A stretch of 64,000 bases of DNA, from the NCBI RefSeq assembly GCF_003853645.1, contig NZ_QTPO01000049.1, forward strand, positions 1-64,000, given 5' to 3'. The notes under the pieces are model-generated. The model did not search any database, was not told where the DNA came from, and saw only the letters and a program-made list of their open reading frames with translations. Source of the DNA: Burkholderia sp. Bp9143 (GTDB lineage: Bacteria > Pseudomonadota > Gammaproteobacteria > Burkholderiales > Burkholderiaceae). Shown here piece by piece: positions 31,711 to 40,256 of this stretch. The position numbers and the translations under genes are program-made. How positions within the stretch are numbered: position 1 is the first letter of the stretch; each line of letters starts with the position of its first letter.

Positions 31711-32184
31711 ATGCAATTCGTTGACGTTTGCATCGAGTTTCCGTCAGGGACGACGATCATCGATCGCGGGTCCTATGACGATCAGCTGGGCATGGTCTAT
31801 GTATCGTCCCGCGTTCGCGCCTGCCTGGCAGTCGCGCAGGAAAGCGAATCTCCGCCGGAGATCACTGCATCATGGGACGGGTACGAGGCCAAGCTCATTC
31901 ACTCGACAGGCGGCAGCTTCGCAGTCGTGTCGGTGGTGCCGCCGGCCGCCTCGCCGCGGTCCCGATTGGGGGCGCGGCTTGTCCGGGCGTCCTGGTCGAA
32001 GGACCAGCGGCAGCAGTTCGGGCGGTTTTGCCATACGCTCACGGTCTCGTCGATCGTGGGTGTCGTCGGCTACGTCCACGCCATCTCGGAGTTCTCGATC
32101 TGGGCCGCGATGAACGTTGCTGCCCTGGTCGTGATTGGTGTGATAACGTACGTTATAGGCATGGATTCCATGAACGGAGAATGA
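31711..32184 (+). CDS. Membrane protein with C-terminal spans
   Basis: The 157-residue product has a soluble ~100-residue N-terminal part and two C-terminal hydrophobic segments (VSSIVGVVGYVHAIS and MNVAALVVIGVITYVIGM). AGGAGG precedes the ATG closely. It is 8 bp after the previous gene and 2 bp before the next. No family is recognised. Confidence 0.55.
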   Translation: MQFVDVCIEFPSGTTIIDRGSYDDQLGMVYVSSRVRACLAVAQESESPPEITASWDGYEAKLIHSTGGSFAVVSVVPPAASPRSRLGARLVRASWSKDQRQQFGRFCHTLTVSSIVGVVGYVHAISEFSIWAAMNVAALVVIGVITYVIGMDSMNGE

Positions 32185-32186
32185 AT

Positions 32187-32312
32187 ATGTACTTCGGTCC
32201 TGTTGCACTGCTTCTGACGCTGATGTTCTGCGGCTACGGCATCGTCGCATGCGAACGCGGTCGCAAGGCGGAGCGTGACCAACGTCGTTCTCTGCGTCAC
32301 CACACGCACTAA
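32187..32312 (+). CDS. 41-residue single-span membrane protein
   Basis: MYFGPVALLLTLMFCGYGIVA is one membrane segment; an Arg/His-rich cytoplasmic tail follows. CGGAGA precedes the ATG closely and the spacing to the previous stop is 2 nt. The size and layout match many plasmid micro-proteins. No known family. Confidence 0.5.
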   Translation: MYFGPVALLLTLMFCGYGIVACERGRKAERDQRRSLRHHTH

Positions 32313-32356
32313 ATCGTACTGACTGCCGCCGATCTCGGCGGCTTCTGTCCAATTAA

Positions 32357-32390
32357 GGGCTGCACCTCATGGTGCGGCCCTTTTTATTTT
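32357..32390 (+). terminator. Intrinsic terminator ten bases before the next start codon
   Basis: GGGCTGCACC and GGTGCGGCCC flank TCAT and are followed by TTTTTATTTT. GAGG and the ATG at 32400 come immediately after, so readthrough must feed the next gene. Confidence 0.8.
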
Positions 32391-32399
32391 GAGGTTTCC

Positions 32400-32810
32400 A
32401 TGTTCGAAGTTATGGAGCAGCCGGTATCGCGGCCGCTGGAGGCGCATAAATTCGCCGGCAAGACGGTGGAAGAGGTCGCTCGTTACTTGGAGCAGGCGTT
32501 ACGAGCTGCTGGTCTTGAGCCGGAATGGGTGATCGTTGCCAACCAATCGAGGTATGCGAACGAGGCCGTTTTTGGTCGAAAGCCGTGGTCCAAGTGGCCG
32601 GTTGACGATGAGAATCGGCGGCGCAGTTCCGTGTCGATTCGGCGGGGTATGGTGGAAGGGTGGATCCTGCATATCGACACTATTTGGCGTGATGCAGAAC
32701 TCGGCGTCGGCCACTGGCGAACTCAACCGCTCATTCGCATCAAGACACTGACGCGTTCCCATGGCTGGGCCGTCGCGGCGGTGGTGTCGAACCTGCTCGA
32801 TATCGACTGA
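32400..32810 (+). CDS. Hypothetical plasmid protein
   Basis: The 136-residue soluble product starts MFEVMEQPVSRPLEAHKFAG. It has a VEEVARYLEQALRAAGLEPEW helix and an Arg/Trp-rich middle (PWSKWPVDDENRRRSS). GAGG precedes the ATG within the U-run region of the upstream terminator. No family is recognised. Confidence 0.55.
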   Translation: MFEVMEQPVSRPLEAHKFAGKTVEEVARYLEQALRAAGLEPEWVIVANQSRYANEAVFGRKPWSKWPVDDENRRRSSVSIRRGMVEGWILHIDTIWRDAELGVGHWRTQPLIRIKTLTRSHGWAVAAVVSNLLDID

Positions 32811-32834
32811 CGTATCACCTTCTATTTTTCCCAC

Positions 32835-32889
32835 TCTGGGGCAACCGCCCTGGATGGAGTGGTTGCCCCTTTCAGGAAGGACAACCACT
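32835..32889 (+). promoter_or_regulatory. Leader with mutually exclusive hairpins before the 32891 gene
   Basis: GGGGCAACC (about 32838) can pair with GGTTGCCCC (32861-32869). Alternatively AGTGGTTG (32858-32865) pairs with CAACCACT (32882-32889), enclosing the AGGAAGGA ribosome site. The two pairings share GGTTG and exclude each other, a switch-like arrangement. Confidence 0.55.
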
Positions 32890-32890
32890 G

Positions 32891-34411
32891 ATGTACACGA
32901 TCCATACCCCGAACGAAGCAATCCAGGTCGACACCCTGGCGCACGTGTTCCACGTCTTTTTTCACGACGCGTCGCTGTCCGCGTACGAAACGATGGAAAT
33001 CTCGTTGACGCGTGGTGGTACTGCGCTGCCGATCCTGCGCTACAACGGGATCTTGACCGTCCGCCAGCCGGGCACCGCGCACGCGATCTTCACGTCGCTC
33101 TTTACCGAGCTTCGAGACCGCTGGTTCAGCAAAGACGGGAAGCAGCTGCAGCCCTGGCAGATCACGCGCAAGCGCTGGGAGATTTTCCAGTTCGTGTTCG
33201 AGCTCGCGTCGAGACCGGCGTGGCTGCTGTCTGGCGACCAGCTCGAGGCGGAGGTAGAGGCAGCACGAGCCGCTGGCCACCGCTTTCATCTGGGCGATGT
33301 TTGCGACCAGGTCGCGGACAGGCTGTTCGGCTACACGTCGCAAGGGCCGCGGCTCTCGCTCTCGGGTGGGGTCAACGGCCGGCACGAAGTGCATGTCGCC
33401 CATGCGCTGTTTCAGGATCAACCGATCCCGGACACGGTGCTCGCAGACTACCGCGGCGATACCAAGCACTTCCGGTACGACCTGCAGTGGTTTCCGGTTC
33501 TCCTGGACGGGCCGGCTCTTCGCAACTCGCTTCCATACGATGTCATGCAGCACGCGGTGGCGATCTTCCGGCACGAAAAGCGGCCGATCGACAGCGAACT
33601 CGGCACCGGCATCGTCGCGACGCTGCGGTCTGCACCGACTGGCATCAGCTACGTCGACGTGGACGATCGTTTGTTCGCTGCGGGGCTCCTGGGCAAGCTG
33701 GACCTTCCGGCGCAGTATCAGCGCCCGGTGGATCTTGGTGCTGCCGTTTCCCCCGTTGCCGAACGGTTGCGCGAGCTGATCGGGGATGCTGTCCTGAAGA
33801 AGTCTCTGGACAGGCTCGAAGCCGACCGCCGGAAAGGGCTCATCTCGCAGCGGCAGTATGGCCTGCAGACCGCTATGGCGGCGCTGGATCGAGGGCGTAC
33901 GACGTTCGAATGGCCGAACCAGTTCGCGGCCGCGGTCGAAGCCCGCGACGTTAGCACCCTGCTGACGGTCGTGGATCACCCTGATGGCTGGAACGACCTC
34001 AGCAAGCAGGTACTGCGCGAGCAGTTTGGACTGTCGTTGCGTGGGTTGAATTCGGCCCGCCGGCGGCGCGCGATCTTCGCGTTTTGTGGGTACGACGAGG
34101 CGGCACTAACCGAGTGGGAGGCAAAGCAAGACGCCGCCCGAGCACAGCGGCGTGCGCAAGAGGCTGCGAATGATGCCAAGGCAAAGGCGGAGCGCGCGCG
34201 GTATCGCACGCCCGATAATGCGGTGATCACGGGCGTCGAGCATGTCGATAGCGCTATCGCTGACGGGTATTCCGAGATCCGCAGCTTTCGCCATGGCGCG
34301 GCGACGCGCTACGCATTGGCAAAGCCGGGTTCCACCGAGGGGCGAACGCTCCACGCGAAGAACGGTACGCTGGACTATGCGCGTTCCCGACTGACGCCAC
34401 TTGCGGCTTGA
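32891..34411 (+). CDS. Large hypothetical plasmid protein
   Basis: The 506-residue soluble product has a Lys/Ala-rich helical segment at about 410-440 (AKQDAARAQRRAQEAANDAKAKAERA). The N-terminal ~100 residues are alpha/beta (TLTRGGTALPILRYNGILTV-type strands). The ribosome site is inside the switch-like hairpin upstream. No nuclease, ATPase or binding motif is visible. It is probably a backbone protein of this plasmid type with unknown role. Confidence 0.6.
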   Translation: MYTIHTPNEAIQVDTLAHVFHVFFHDASLSAYETMEISLTRGGTALPILRYNGILTVRQPGTAHAIFTSLFTELRDRWFSKDGKQLQPWQITRKRWEIFQFVFELASRPAWLLSGDQLEAEVEAARAAGHRFHLGDVCDQVADRLFGYTSQGPRLSLSGGVNGRHEVHVAHALFQDQPIPDTVLADYRGDTKHFRYDLQWFPVLLDGPALRNSLPYDVMQHAVAIFRHEKRPIDSELGTGIVATLRSAPTGISYVDVDDRLFAAGLLGKLDLPAQYQRPVDLGAAVSPVAERLRELIGDAVLKKSLDRLEADRRKGLISQRQYGLQTAMAALDRGRTTFEWPNQFAAAVEARDVSTLLTVVDHPDGWNDLSKQVLREQFGLSLRGLNSARRRRAIFAFCGYDEAALTEWEAKQDAARAQRRAQEAANDAKAKAERARYRTPDNAVITGVEHVDSAIADGYSEIRSFRHGAATRYALAKPGSTEGRTLHAKNGTLDYARSRLTPLAA

Positions 34412-34425
34412 TCGAGGAGTGGAAC

Positions 34426-34890
34426 ATGCGATTCGATCGAACGGTGCGTTACGAGGCCTGCATCTGGACACCTCGAAAGGAGCAAGCGTTTCTTAATCGG
34501 CACAAGCGTGTCGCGCGGAAGCTCGAGCGCGAGTGCCCGTTGTTCGCAGACCAACTCGCGCCGCGGCCCGAAACGGACATCGAGGCTGAGAAGGCGCTGC
34601 GGATCGCCAGAGCCCGGAAGGGCGAGCAGCGAATGCGCGACCACGACGCAAGCGTTTGGCGAAAGGGGCGTGCGTCGTATTTCGCGTGCGATCTGGAGAT
34701 GCGCGCGCGGATCATGGCTGAATGGCGACTGTGCCCAGGGCCCGCGAAACCGCTGTACTTTGTCTACGTCGTCGAGAAGCACAACGGGGTAGGCGACGAG
34801 CGAACGCGCAGAATGCGTGAGCGGGACGCCGAGCTCCGCGAGCGGCATCTCCCCATGTTGGACCCCCAAGGCGATCTGCTTGGGACATGA
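34426..34890 (+). CDS. Basic hypothetical protein
   Basis: The 154-residue product is strongly charged (many Arg/Glu: KLERECPLFADQLAPRP, EKALRIARARKGEQRMRDHD). GAGGAG lies 6 nt before the ATG and it starts 14 nt after the previous gene, so they form an operon. A terminator follows. The composition suggests nucleic-acid or protein binding, but no family is recognised. Confidence 0.55.
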   Translation: MRFDRTVRYEACIWTPRKEQAFLNRHKRVARKLERECPLFADQLAPRPETDIEAEKALRIARARKGEQRMRDHDASVWRKGRASYFACDLEMRARIMAEWRLCPGPAKPLYFVYVVEKHNGVGDERTRRMRERDAELRERHLPMLDPQGDLLGT

Positions 34891-34920
34891 GGGCTGGAGC
34901 TTCAGCCAATTTCAAACAAC

Positions 34921-34944
34921 CGGCGCCTCGTGCGCCGTTTTTTT
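34921..34944 (+). terminator. Intrinsic terminator after the 34426 gene
   Basis: CGGCGC and GCGCCG flank CTCGT and are followed by T7. Confidence 0.8.
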
Positions 34945-34969
34945 CGTCCATTCGCGGTGTGGCTGATTC

Positions 34970-35150
34970 AAAGCCGCTTGCTTTTCCCGACCTTTCCGGC
35001 CGGCGTATGGCGCCGGGCCGCCTACACTGGCTTGACTTACCGCGTCATCGACGCATCGAACCCGCCGCGAAGCGGCCTTTTCGTGCCCCAGGGGATCACG
35101 TCCCTCAGGGCGTTGTTCACGGGGCGACACTTTCGATGTCACCCGTGAAC
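34970..35150 (+). promoter_or_regulatory. Dyad promoter and A-B-C-D leader before the moxR operon
   Basis: AAAGC 34970 to TTTC 34996, -10 TACACT at 35023. Hairpin A GCGTC-ATC-GACGC 35042-35054; B CCGC-GAA-GCGG about 35065; C GCCCC..AGGGG..TCCCT..GGGC 35085-35111; D GTTCACGGG/CCCGTGAAC 35115-35150, whose loop holds the start codon at 35136 and whose stem holds GGGG. Confidence 0.65.
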
Positions 35151-35396
35151 CAACCTGACGTATCGACCCGCCTACCACCGGACGTCGTCTCGATCGCCGA
35201 GATCGAAGGCGCGATCAACGTGTGGCGCAATCGTTCGCCGGCGCCGGTCGGCCCCGACGAGCTGCTCGTACTTTGCCCGGAAGCCCGCGTGCTCGCGGAC
35301 GTCTACGGGGTGATGATCGTGACGCGCGCGAAGTGCGTGCCGCGGTCATCGTTGACGGAAAAGCAGACCGCCGCGCTCTCGCGCGCGCACGCTTAA
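35136..35396 (+). CDS. Small hypothetical protein inside leader hairpin D
   Basis: The 86-residue product (MSPVNQPDVST start) is soluble with a helical centre (VSIAEIEGAINVWRNRSPAP) and a VTRAKCVPRSSLTEKQTAALS end. The start codon lies in the loop of hairpin D, so translation may be controlled. It ends just before a second leader RNA in front of moxR. No family is recognised. Confidence 0.5.
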   Translation: MSPVNQPDVSTRLPPDVVSIAEIEGAINVWRNRSPAPVGPDELLVLCPEARVLADVYGVMIVTRAKCVPRSSLTEKQTAALSRAHA

Positions 35397-35406
35397 GCAT
35401 CAAACA

Positions 35407-35513
35407 GCGTCTTCGGACGCATCGACACGCCGCATCGCGGCATCTCCAATCGCCCCGCAGGGTCACGTCCCTGCCGGGCGCGATCCCGTGGGGCCTTCTT
35501 TTCAAGGAACCCC
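35407..35513 (+). promoter_or_regulatory. Second A-B-C-D leader, directly before moxR, without own promoter
   Basis: Hairpin A GCGTC-TTCG-GACGC at 35407; B GCCGC-ATC-GCGGC about 35429; C CGCCCC..AGGG..TCCCT..GGGCG 35451-35480; D GGGG...CCTT/AAGG...CCCC 35490-35513, which pairs AAGGA of the ribosome site; ATG at 35515. Read after the 35136 gene, so its effect must be at the RNA level. Confidence 0.55.
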
Positions 35514-35514
35514 C

Positions 35515-36543
35515 ATGAAACTCTCTCCCGCGCAACTCACCGAGCTGCTCAGCGTCTACATTCCGCAGCGCTTCCCGGTGCTGATCAGTGGCCGACCTGG
35601 CATCGGCAAATCCGACATCGTCGAAGCTGCTGCGGCCGCGACCGACCACGATCTGCTCATCAGTCATCCGGTGGTCGAAGACCCGACGGACTCGAAGGGG
35701 CTGCCGTTCCCGTCATCGGACGGCGAACGTGCGCGTTTTCTGCCGTTCGGGGATCTCGAGCGCGCATTGAGCGCGCGCCGGCCGCTGCTTTGGTTTCTGG
35801 ACGATCTTGGGCAAGCGTCGCCGGCCGTGCAGGCCGCAAAGATGCAACTGCTGCTCGCCCGTCGCATCGGCGAGCACAAGCTGCCGGATCAAGTGACGTT
35901 CGTGGCCGCTACCAACCGGCGCGGCGATAACGCCGGTGTCGCGGGGATTCTCGATCCGGTGATCTCGCGCTTTGCCGCGGTGGTCGAACTGGAGCCGACG
36001 ATCAACGACTGGACGCGGTGGGCGGTTGCGCACAACGTACCGGCGGAGCTGATCGCATTTCTCCGGTTCCGGCCCGATCTGCTGTCGGTCGTTAAGACGA
36101 GCCGAGACATCGAGGCATCGCCGAGCCCGCGCAGCTGGGGCTTCGTTGCCAAGGTGTTCCGGTCCGTTCCCGCGCACTTGCTGACCCATGCGGTCAGTGG
36201 CGCGGTGGGCGAGGGTGCGGCGACCGAGTTCGTCAGCTTCCTCTCGATTTACCGGACGCTGCCGTCGGTCGACGCGATCCTGATGAACCCCGATCTCGGG
36301 CCGATTCCGGATGAGCCGAGCGTGCTGTATGCGCTGACGACGGCGCTTGCCTGCCAGGCCGGCGAAGGCAACTTCGAGCGGGTCCTGCGGTACGCGGATC
36401 GCCTCGTCGACGCCGGCCACCGCGAATTCACGGCAGTTCTGGTTCGCGACGCGACCGTGCGCAAGCCTGAGCTGCAGAGCCATCCTGCCTTCGTCCGCGC
36501 GCAAGGCGGGGAGATCGGCAAGATCATCCGCGGCGAAGACTGA
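35515..36543 (+). CDS. MoxR-type AAA+ ATPase
   Basis: The 342-residue product has Walker A (SGRPGIGKSD, about 30-39), Walker B (PLLWFLDDLGQ near 90), a sensor 1 region (TFVAATNRRGDNAGV) and a DPVISRFA arginine-finger-like segment. MoxR ATPases remodel partner complexes and usually sit next to a VWA-domain protein, which is the second gene downstream here. It resembles CobS-like AAA proteins of phages and plasmids. Hairpin D before the ATG pairs its ribosome site. Confidence 0.85.
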   Translation: MKLSPAQLTELLSVYIPQRFPVLISGRPGIGKSDIVEAAAAATDHDLLISHPVVEDPTDSKGLPFPSSDGERARFLPFGDLERALSARRPLLWFLDDLGQASPAVQAAKMQLLLARRIGEHKLPDQVTFVAATNRRGDNAGVAGILDPVISRFAAVVELEPTINDWTRWAVAHNVPAELIAFLRFRPDLLSVVKTSRDIEASPSPRSWGFVAKVFRSVPAHLLTHAVSGAVGEGAATEFVSFLSIYRTLPSVDAILMNPDLGPIPDEPSVLYALTTALACQAGEGNFERVLRYADRLVDAGHREFTAVLVRDATVRKPELQSHPAFVRAQGGEIGKIIRGED

Positions 36544-36574
36544 TCGCCACCTTCCTTCCATCGCAGTTCCTGTT

Positions 36575-36607
36575 GCCACGGCCCGCTCGCGCGCCGTGGC
36601 TTTTTTT
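36575..36607 (+). terminator. Terminator-like hairpin between moxR and the next gene
   Basis: GCCACGGC and GCCGTGGC are followed by T7. GGAG and the ATG at 36644 follow within 37 nt. Confidence 0.8.
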
Positions 36608-36643
36608 CGCCTCATCCATTCACTTTCTATCTGGAGTCATTCC

Positions 36644-37570
36644 ATGAACATCACCGATCTGAAGTCCAAGGTCATGCTGTCGTCCGTCACGATTTCCACG
36701 TGGGTTGCCCGTCGCTATGACGGCAAGGTCACGGAGGAGGTCGAGAAGAGCCACCACGCGCGCGGCATTGGCCGCTTCAACAAGCGCCTGCTGCCCGAGC
36801 ACGCGCCGAGCTATGCCGAAGTGGTGTCGATCGGCAACCGGATCCGTTCCTACTACTACGGCCGGACGCTGAAGTACGACCAACTGGGCGTCCGCCTGCT
36901 GCCGACCATGATTTACATGGATGTGGCCGAGCGGATGCGCGCGATGAAGGACGAGTTCGATCTCGCAGTGTCCGTTTTCCTGACGAACTACCTGGATCTG
37001 AAGGAACAGGCGCGCGCCGAGATGAACGGTCTGTACAACGAGGCCGACTATCCGTCGCTGGCTGAGTTGTCCGGCAAATTCGGCATCAAGCTGTCGGTGC
37101 TGCCATTCCCGGACGCGAACCAGTTCGGCGTCGATCTGCCGAACGACGTGCTGACGAACCTGCGTACCGAGATCGACCAGCACGTGTTCGAGTCGATCAA
37201 GACGGCGAACAACGATCTGGTCGGCCGGCTGTACGAGGCCGTGTCGACGATGGCGAACCGTCTGTACGCATCCAGTAACGTTCGCATGGACGTCGCCAAC
37301 CATGTCCGTGAGCTCTGCGAGCTGTTGCCGAAGCTGAATTTCAGCAACGATCCGAAGCTGGCGCACATTCTCGAGCAGGCCAAGACGCATCTGGCCACAC
37401 ACACCGGCGCGGAACTGAAGGAATCCAACGTCCTGCGTTCGCAAGTCGCTGCCAAGGCGACCGAGATCGAAGGGTTGATGGCGGCCTTCATGGGAGGCGC
37501 ACCGGCGCCGATCGCGGATCAGGTGACCGATCAGGCGATCCAGCTTCCGCCGCTGCGCTTTGCCGCATGA
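36644..37570 (+). CDS. Helical protein of the MoxR-VWA set (DUF3150-like)
   Basis: The 308-residue product starts MNITDLKSKVMLSSVTISTW and has mostly helical repeats with a YYYGRTL and a LPFPDANQFGVDLPNDVL stretch. It resembles DUF3150-type proteins found between a MoxR ATPase and a VWA protein in phages and plasmids; that match is from memory of the layout. GGAG precedes the ATG. It ends 7 bp before the VWA gene, so all three are probably one unit acting on an unknown partner. Confidence 0.6.
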   Translation: MNITDLKSKVMLSSVTISTWVARRYDGKVTEEVEKSHHARGIGRFNKRLLPEHAPSYAEVVSIGNRIRSYYYGRTLKYDQLGVRLLPTMIYMDVAERMRAMKDEFDLAVSVFLTNYLDLKEQARAEMNGLYNEADYPSLAELSGKFGIKLSVLPFPDANQFGVDLPNDVLTNLRTEIDQHVFESIKTANNDLVGRLYEAVSTMANRLYASSNVRMDVANHVRELCELLPKLNFSNDPKLAHILEQAKTHLATHTGAELKESNVLRSQVAAKATEIEGLMAAFMGGAPAPIADQVTDQAIQLPPLRFAA

Positions 37571-37577
37571 GATCGCC

Positions 37578-38834
37578 ATGGACGCGCGACTTTATGAACG
37601 CATCGCGAAGCAGCGCACGGCGCTTGTCCTCGACCACCCGTTCATCGGGGCGTTGGCGCTTCGGCTCAAGGTTGTCGAGGATCCGGGCTGCAAAACGTTC
37701 TGGACGGACAGCGAATCGCTGGGCTACAACCCGGTGTATGCGGCCGGCCTGAACGACCTGCAGGTTCGCGGCGTGCTCGCCCACGAGGTGTGGCACGTCG
37801 CGAACGGGCATTGTTGGCGTCAGGGCTACCGCGAGCACGAGGGTTGGAACGAGGCATGCGATTACGCCGTGAATCCGATCGTGCTCGATGCCGGGCTGCA
37901 GTTGCCGCCTGGTGGACTCGTCGACCCGCGCTTCAAGGGACGGTCGGCCGAGGAAATCTACGGTGCGCGGTTGAACGAGGCACGGCGGAAGGCCAAGCAG
38001 GGCGCTGGGAAGCAAGGCGACGGGCAATCGGGTAAAGCAGACGGGAATCAGCCGTCGGCCGGTCCCGGCGGCTCTCGTCTGCCACAACCCGCGAACGGCG
38101 CGAATCTTTCGTCCGCAGGCGCTGCGCCCGATGTTCAACCCGATGGCGGTCCGTCGTGCGGCGAGGTTCGCCGGTACGCGGGGCCCGACAAGGCGGCGAA
38201 GGAAGCCGAATGGAAGGTCGCGGTCCTGCAGGCGGCGAAAGCCGCCCAGGCCTCTGGCAAGCTCGGCGGTGCGCTGCAAGCTGGCATCGAGCAAGCCGTT
38301 GCACCGGTTGTCGATTGGCGCTCGCTCCTGCACCGGTTTGCGCAGGAAGCGGCACCGACCGACTACACGTGGGCGCAGCCGAATCGCCGCTACCTTCACG
38401 CCGGGCTGTATCTGCCGTCGTTGAATGAGCCGGCGGTAGGCGACGCGGTGTTCGTGCGTGACGCCAGCGGCTCGGTGTGGGATGCGACGCAGGCGCAGTT
38501 TGCCACCGAGATCGAGTCCATGTTCGATGCCGTACGACCTCGCCGTCTGGTTGTCATGGACTGTGACACGCGCGTCACGCAAGTGCAGGTGTTCGAGCGT
38601 GGCGAGCGGCTCGCCCTGGCTCCGCTGAAAGGTGGCGGGGGTACGTCGTTTGTCGATCCCTTCCGTCGCATTTTGGCGGAAGGAATCGATCCGGCGTTTC
38701 TCGTCTACCTGACCGACATGGATGGTACGTTTCCGTCCGATGAGCCGGCTTATCCGGTGCTTTGGGCGTCGACCACGCCGCTCAAGCGTGCGCGGCGCGC
38801 GCCGTTCGGTGAGATGGTCGAGGTCATCTGTTGA
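37578..38834 (+). CDS. VWA-like metallopeptidase-type protein (DUF2201-like)
   Basis: The 418-residue product has an N-terminal zinc-peptidase motif HEVWHVANGH (about 70-79), which is HExxH followed by a third His. A Gly/Gln/Ala-rich linker follows (about 135-215). The C-terminal ~140 residues are VWA-like with DASGSVWD as a MIDAS-type DxSxS. This combination occurs in DUF2201 proteins, partners of MoxR ATPases. The linker length varies in the family. A terminator follows. Role is inferred: protein remodelling or chelatase-like activity. Confidence 0.75.
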   Translation: MDARLYERIAKQRTALVLDHPFIGALALRLKVVEDPGCKTFWTDSESLGYNPVYAAGLNDLQVRGVLAHEVWHVANGHCWRQGYREHEGWNEACDYAVNPIVLDAGLQLPPGGLVDPRFKGRSAEEIYGARLNEARRKAKQGAGKQGDGQSGKADGNQPSAGPGGSRLPQPANGANLSSAGAAPDVQPDGGPSCGEVRRYAGPDKAAKEAEWKVAVLQAAKAAQASGKLGGALQAGIEQAVAPVVDWRSLLHRFAQEAAPTDYTWAQPNRRYLHAGLYLPSLNEPAVGDAVFVRDASGSVWDATQAQFATEIESMFDAVRPRRLVVMDCDTRVTQVQVFERGERLALAPLKGGGGTSFVDPFRRILAEGIDPAFLVYLTDMDGTFPSDEPAYPVLWASTTPLKRARRAPFGEMVEVIC

Positions 38835-38867
38835 GCGCCGCGGTCAAGCGCCCATCTTCTCTCCCCC

Positions 38868-38895
38868 ACCCGGTCCTCGTGACCGGGTTTTTTTT
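38868..38895 (+). terminator. Intrinsic terminator after the VWA gene
   Basis: ACCCGGTC and GACCGGGT flank CTCGT and are followed by T8. Confidence 0.85.
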
Positions 38896-38941
38896 CGTCC
38901 GTACGAAACGGCAACCATGGAACGTTGGCGGGGAATCCCGA

Positions 38942-38994
38942 GAAAGCTATACGTTTTTCTGGAGCTTTCTCGGTTAGCCCCCTCAACCGGTTGA
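38942..38994 (+). repeat. 62-bp plasmid repeat, copy 3
   Basis: GAAAGC 38942, TATACG, T-rich spacer, GAGCTTTC ending 38969, then TCAACCGGTTGA 38983-38994. It lies about 50 bp upstream of the dyad promoter of the trb operon. Confidence 0.7.
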
Positions 38995-39044
38995 CGCGGA
39001 CGCATGCCAGAACCGTCGAATCCGCGAGCGTTTGGGGTGCGACG

Positions 39045-39103
39045 AAAGCTGCTGAAATTCGCCATTCTTTCGGTCCGCCGGCGGCGCGCGCAGCTTGAAC
39101 AAT
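39045..39103 (+). promoter_or_regulatory. Dyad-type promoter of the trb operon, probably leaderless
   Basis: AAAGC 39045 to TTTC 39071 (27 bp), then AACAAT at 39098, 27 nt later. Transcription would start around the ATG at 39110, and there is no ribosome site before that ATG, so trbB may be translated from a leaderless mRNA. Confidence 0.5.
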
Positions 39104-39109
39104 AGCTGC

Positions 39110-40240
39110 ATGTCCGAAATTGCCCAGAATCCGCCAACCCCGAATCAGCCGAGCGTTGAACGTCCGCTGGCTGATGCGCCGGCGTCTCGCCCGAGCGCGC
39201 AGATGACTGCCGAAGAGCTGCTCAAGGTCCGTCCGCTCGAAGACAACGCGGTGAAGCTGTTTTTCGCGTCGCTCGACCAACTGACCGGTCCGCTGGAAGC
39301 GCCCGACGTTGCCGAAATCATGATCAACGACTACGACAACGTCTGGATCGAGCGGCGAGGGGAGATGCACAAGCTCGACATGCGCTTCAATCCCGCGAAG
39401 CTGCAGGGCGCAATTCTGTCGCTCGCATCGTCGGTCGAAAAGTCCGCGAAAGCCGGTACTGCGCAGGGGATCATCAACGGCGGTCACAAGAATCTCCGCA
39501 TCGCCTCCGTGATGCGGCCGACCGCGATTGACGGGCATGCGCTTGCGATCCGGAAGCATCGGGAATCGAACCTGTTGTTGTCGGACTACGTCGGCATGGG
39601 GGCGTTCTCGCTCGTTCACGCGCGCCGCGAGGTTGAGCGCGCGATCTTTCCGCCGGGTGCGCATGACGAGGTGCTGGGAGAAGCATTCCGTGCGCTGGTT
39701 CGATCGCGAGCGAACGTTCTCGTTGCCGGCGGCACGTCGACCGGCAAGACGACGTTCCTGAACGCGCTGAATGCGGAGATCCCACCCGAGGAGCGTGTCA
39801 TCACGATCGAAGACACGATGGAACTGAAGCTGTCCGCGCCGAATCGTGTGCGGCTGCTGTCGAATCCCGACAAAGGTGTCACCACGCAGGTCTTGGTCGC
39901 GCTATGTCTGCGCTTCCGGCCCGACCGAATCATCGTCGGTGAGGTTCGCGGCGGCGAAGCCTACGACTTTATTCAGGCACTGAGCACCGGCCACGACGGT
40001 GGCATGGGCTCGATCCACTCGAACGATGCGCGCGGCGCGCTGAGTCGTCTCGAGAGTCTGGCGATGCTCGGTATTCCCACGGGGAGCCGCTGGGAGCTTG
40101 CCGACATGCGCAAGGCCATCGCGGATTGCTTTCACTACGTCGTGCACCTGCGTCGCACGGGCGAGCTGCGCCACGCGTCGGAAGTGCTCGCCATCAAGGG
40201 TTTCAAAAACGGGGACTACGTCCTCGAGCGCGTTTTCTAA
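39110..40240 (+). CDS. trbB: TrbB/VirB11-type secretion ATPase
   Basis: The 376-residue product has a VirB11 core: an N-terminal domain with DVAEIMINDYDNVWIERRG, Walker A (LVAGGTSTGKTTF), Asp box (ITIEDTMELKL), Walker B-like (RPDRIIVGEVRGGEAYDF) and His box (ALSTGHDGGMGSIHSN). A ~40-residue Pro-rich N-terminal extension precedes. It powers pilus assembly or substrate transfer at the inner membrane. The following genes trbC, D, E, J and L are in the order of Tn4371/IncP-type clusters. Confidence 0.9.
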   Translation: MSEIAQNPPTPNQPSVERPLADAPASRPSAQMTAEELLKVRPLEDNAVKLFFASLDQLTGPLEAPDVAEIMINDYDNVWIERRGEMHKLDMRFNPAKLQGAILSLASSVEKSAKAGTAQGIINGGHKNLRIASVMRPTAIDGHALAIRKHRESNLLLSDYVGMGAFSLVHARREVERAIFPPGAHDEVLGEAFRALVRSRANVLVAGGTSTGKTTFLNALNAEIPPEERVITIEDTMELKLSAPNRVRLLSNPDKGVTTQVLVALCLRFRPDRIIVGEVRGGEAYDFIQALSTGHDGGMGSIHSNDARGALSRLESLAMLGIPTGSRWELADMRKAIADCFHYVVHLRRTGELRHASEVLAIKGFKNGDYVLERVF

Positions 40241-40256
40241 CCATACGGGGTTTCCA

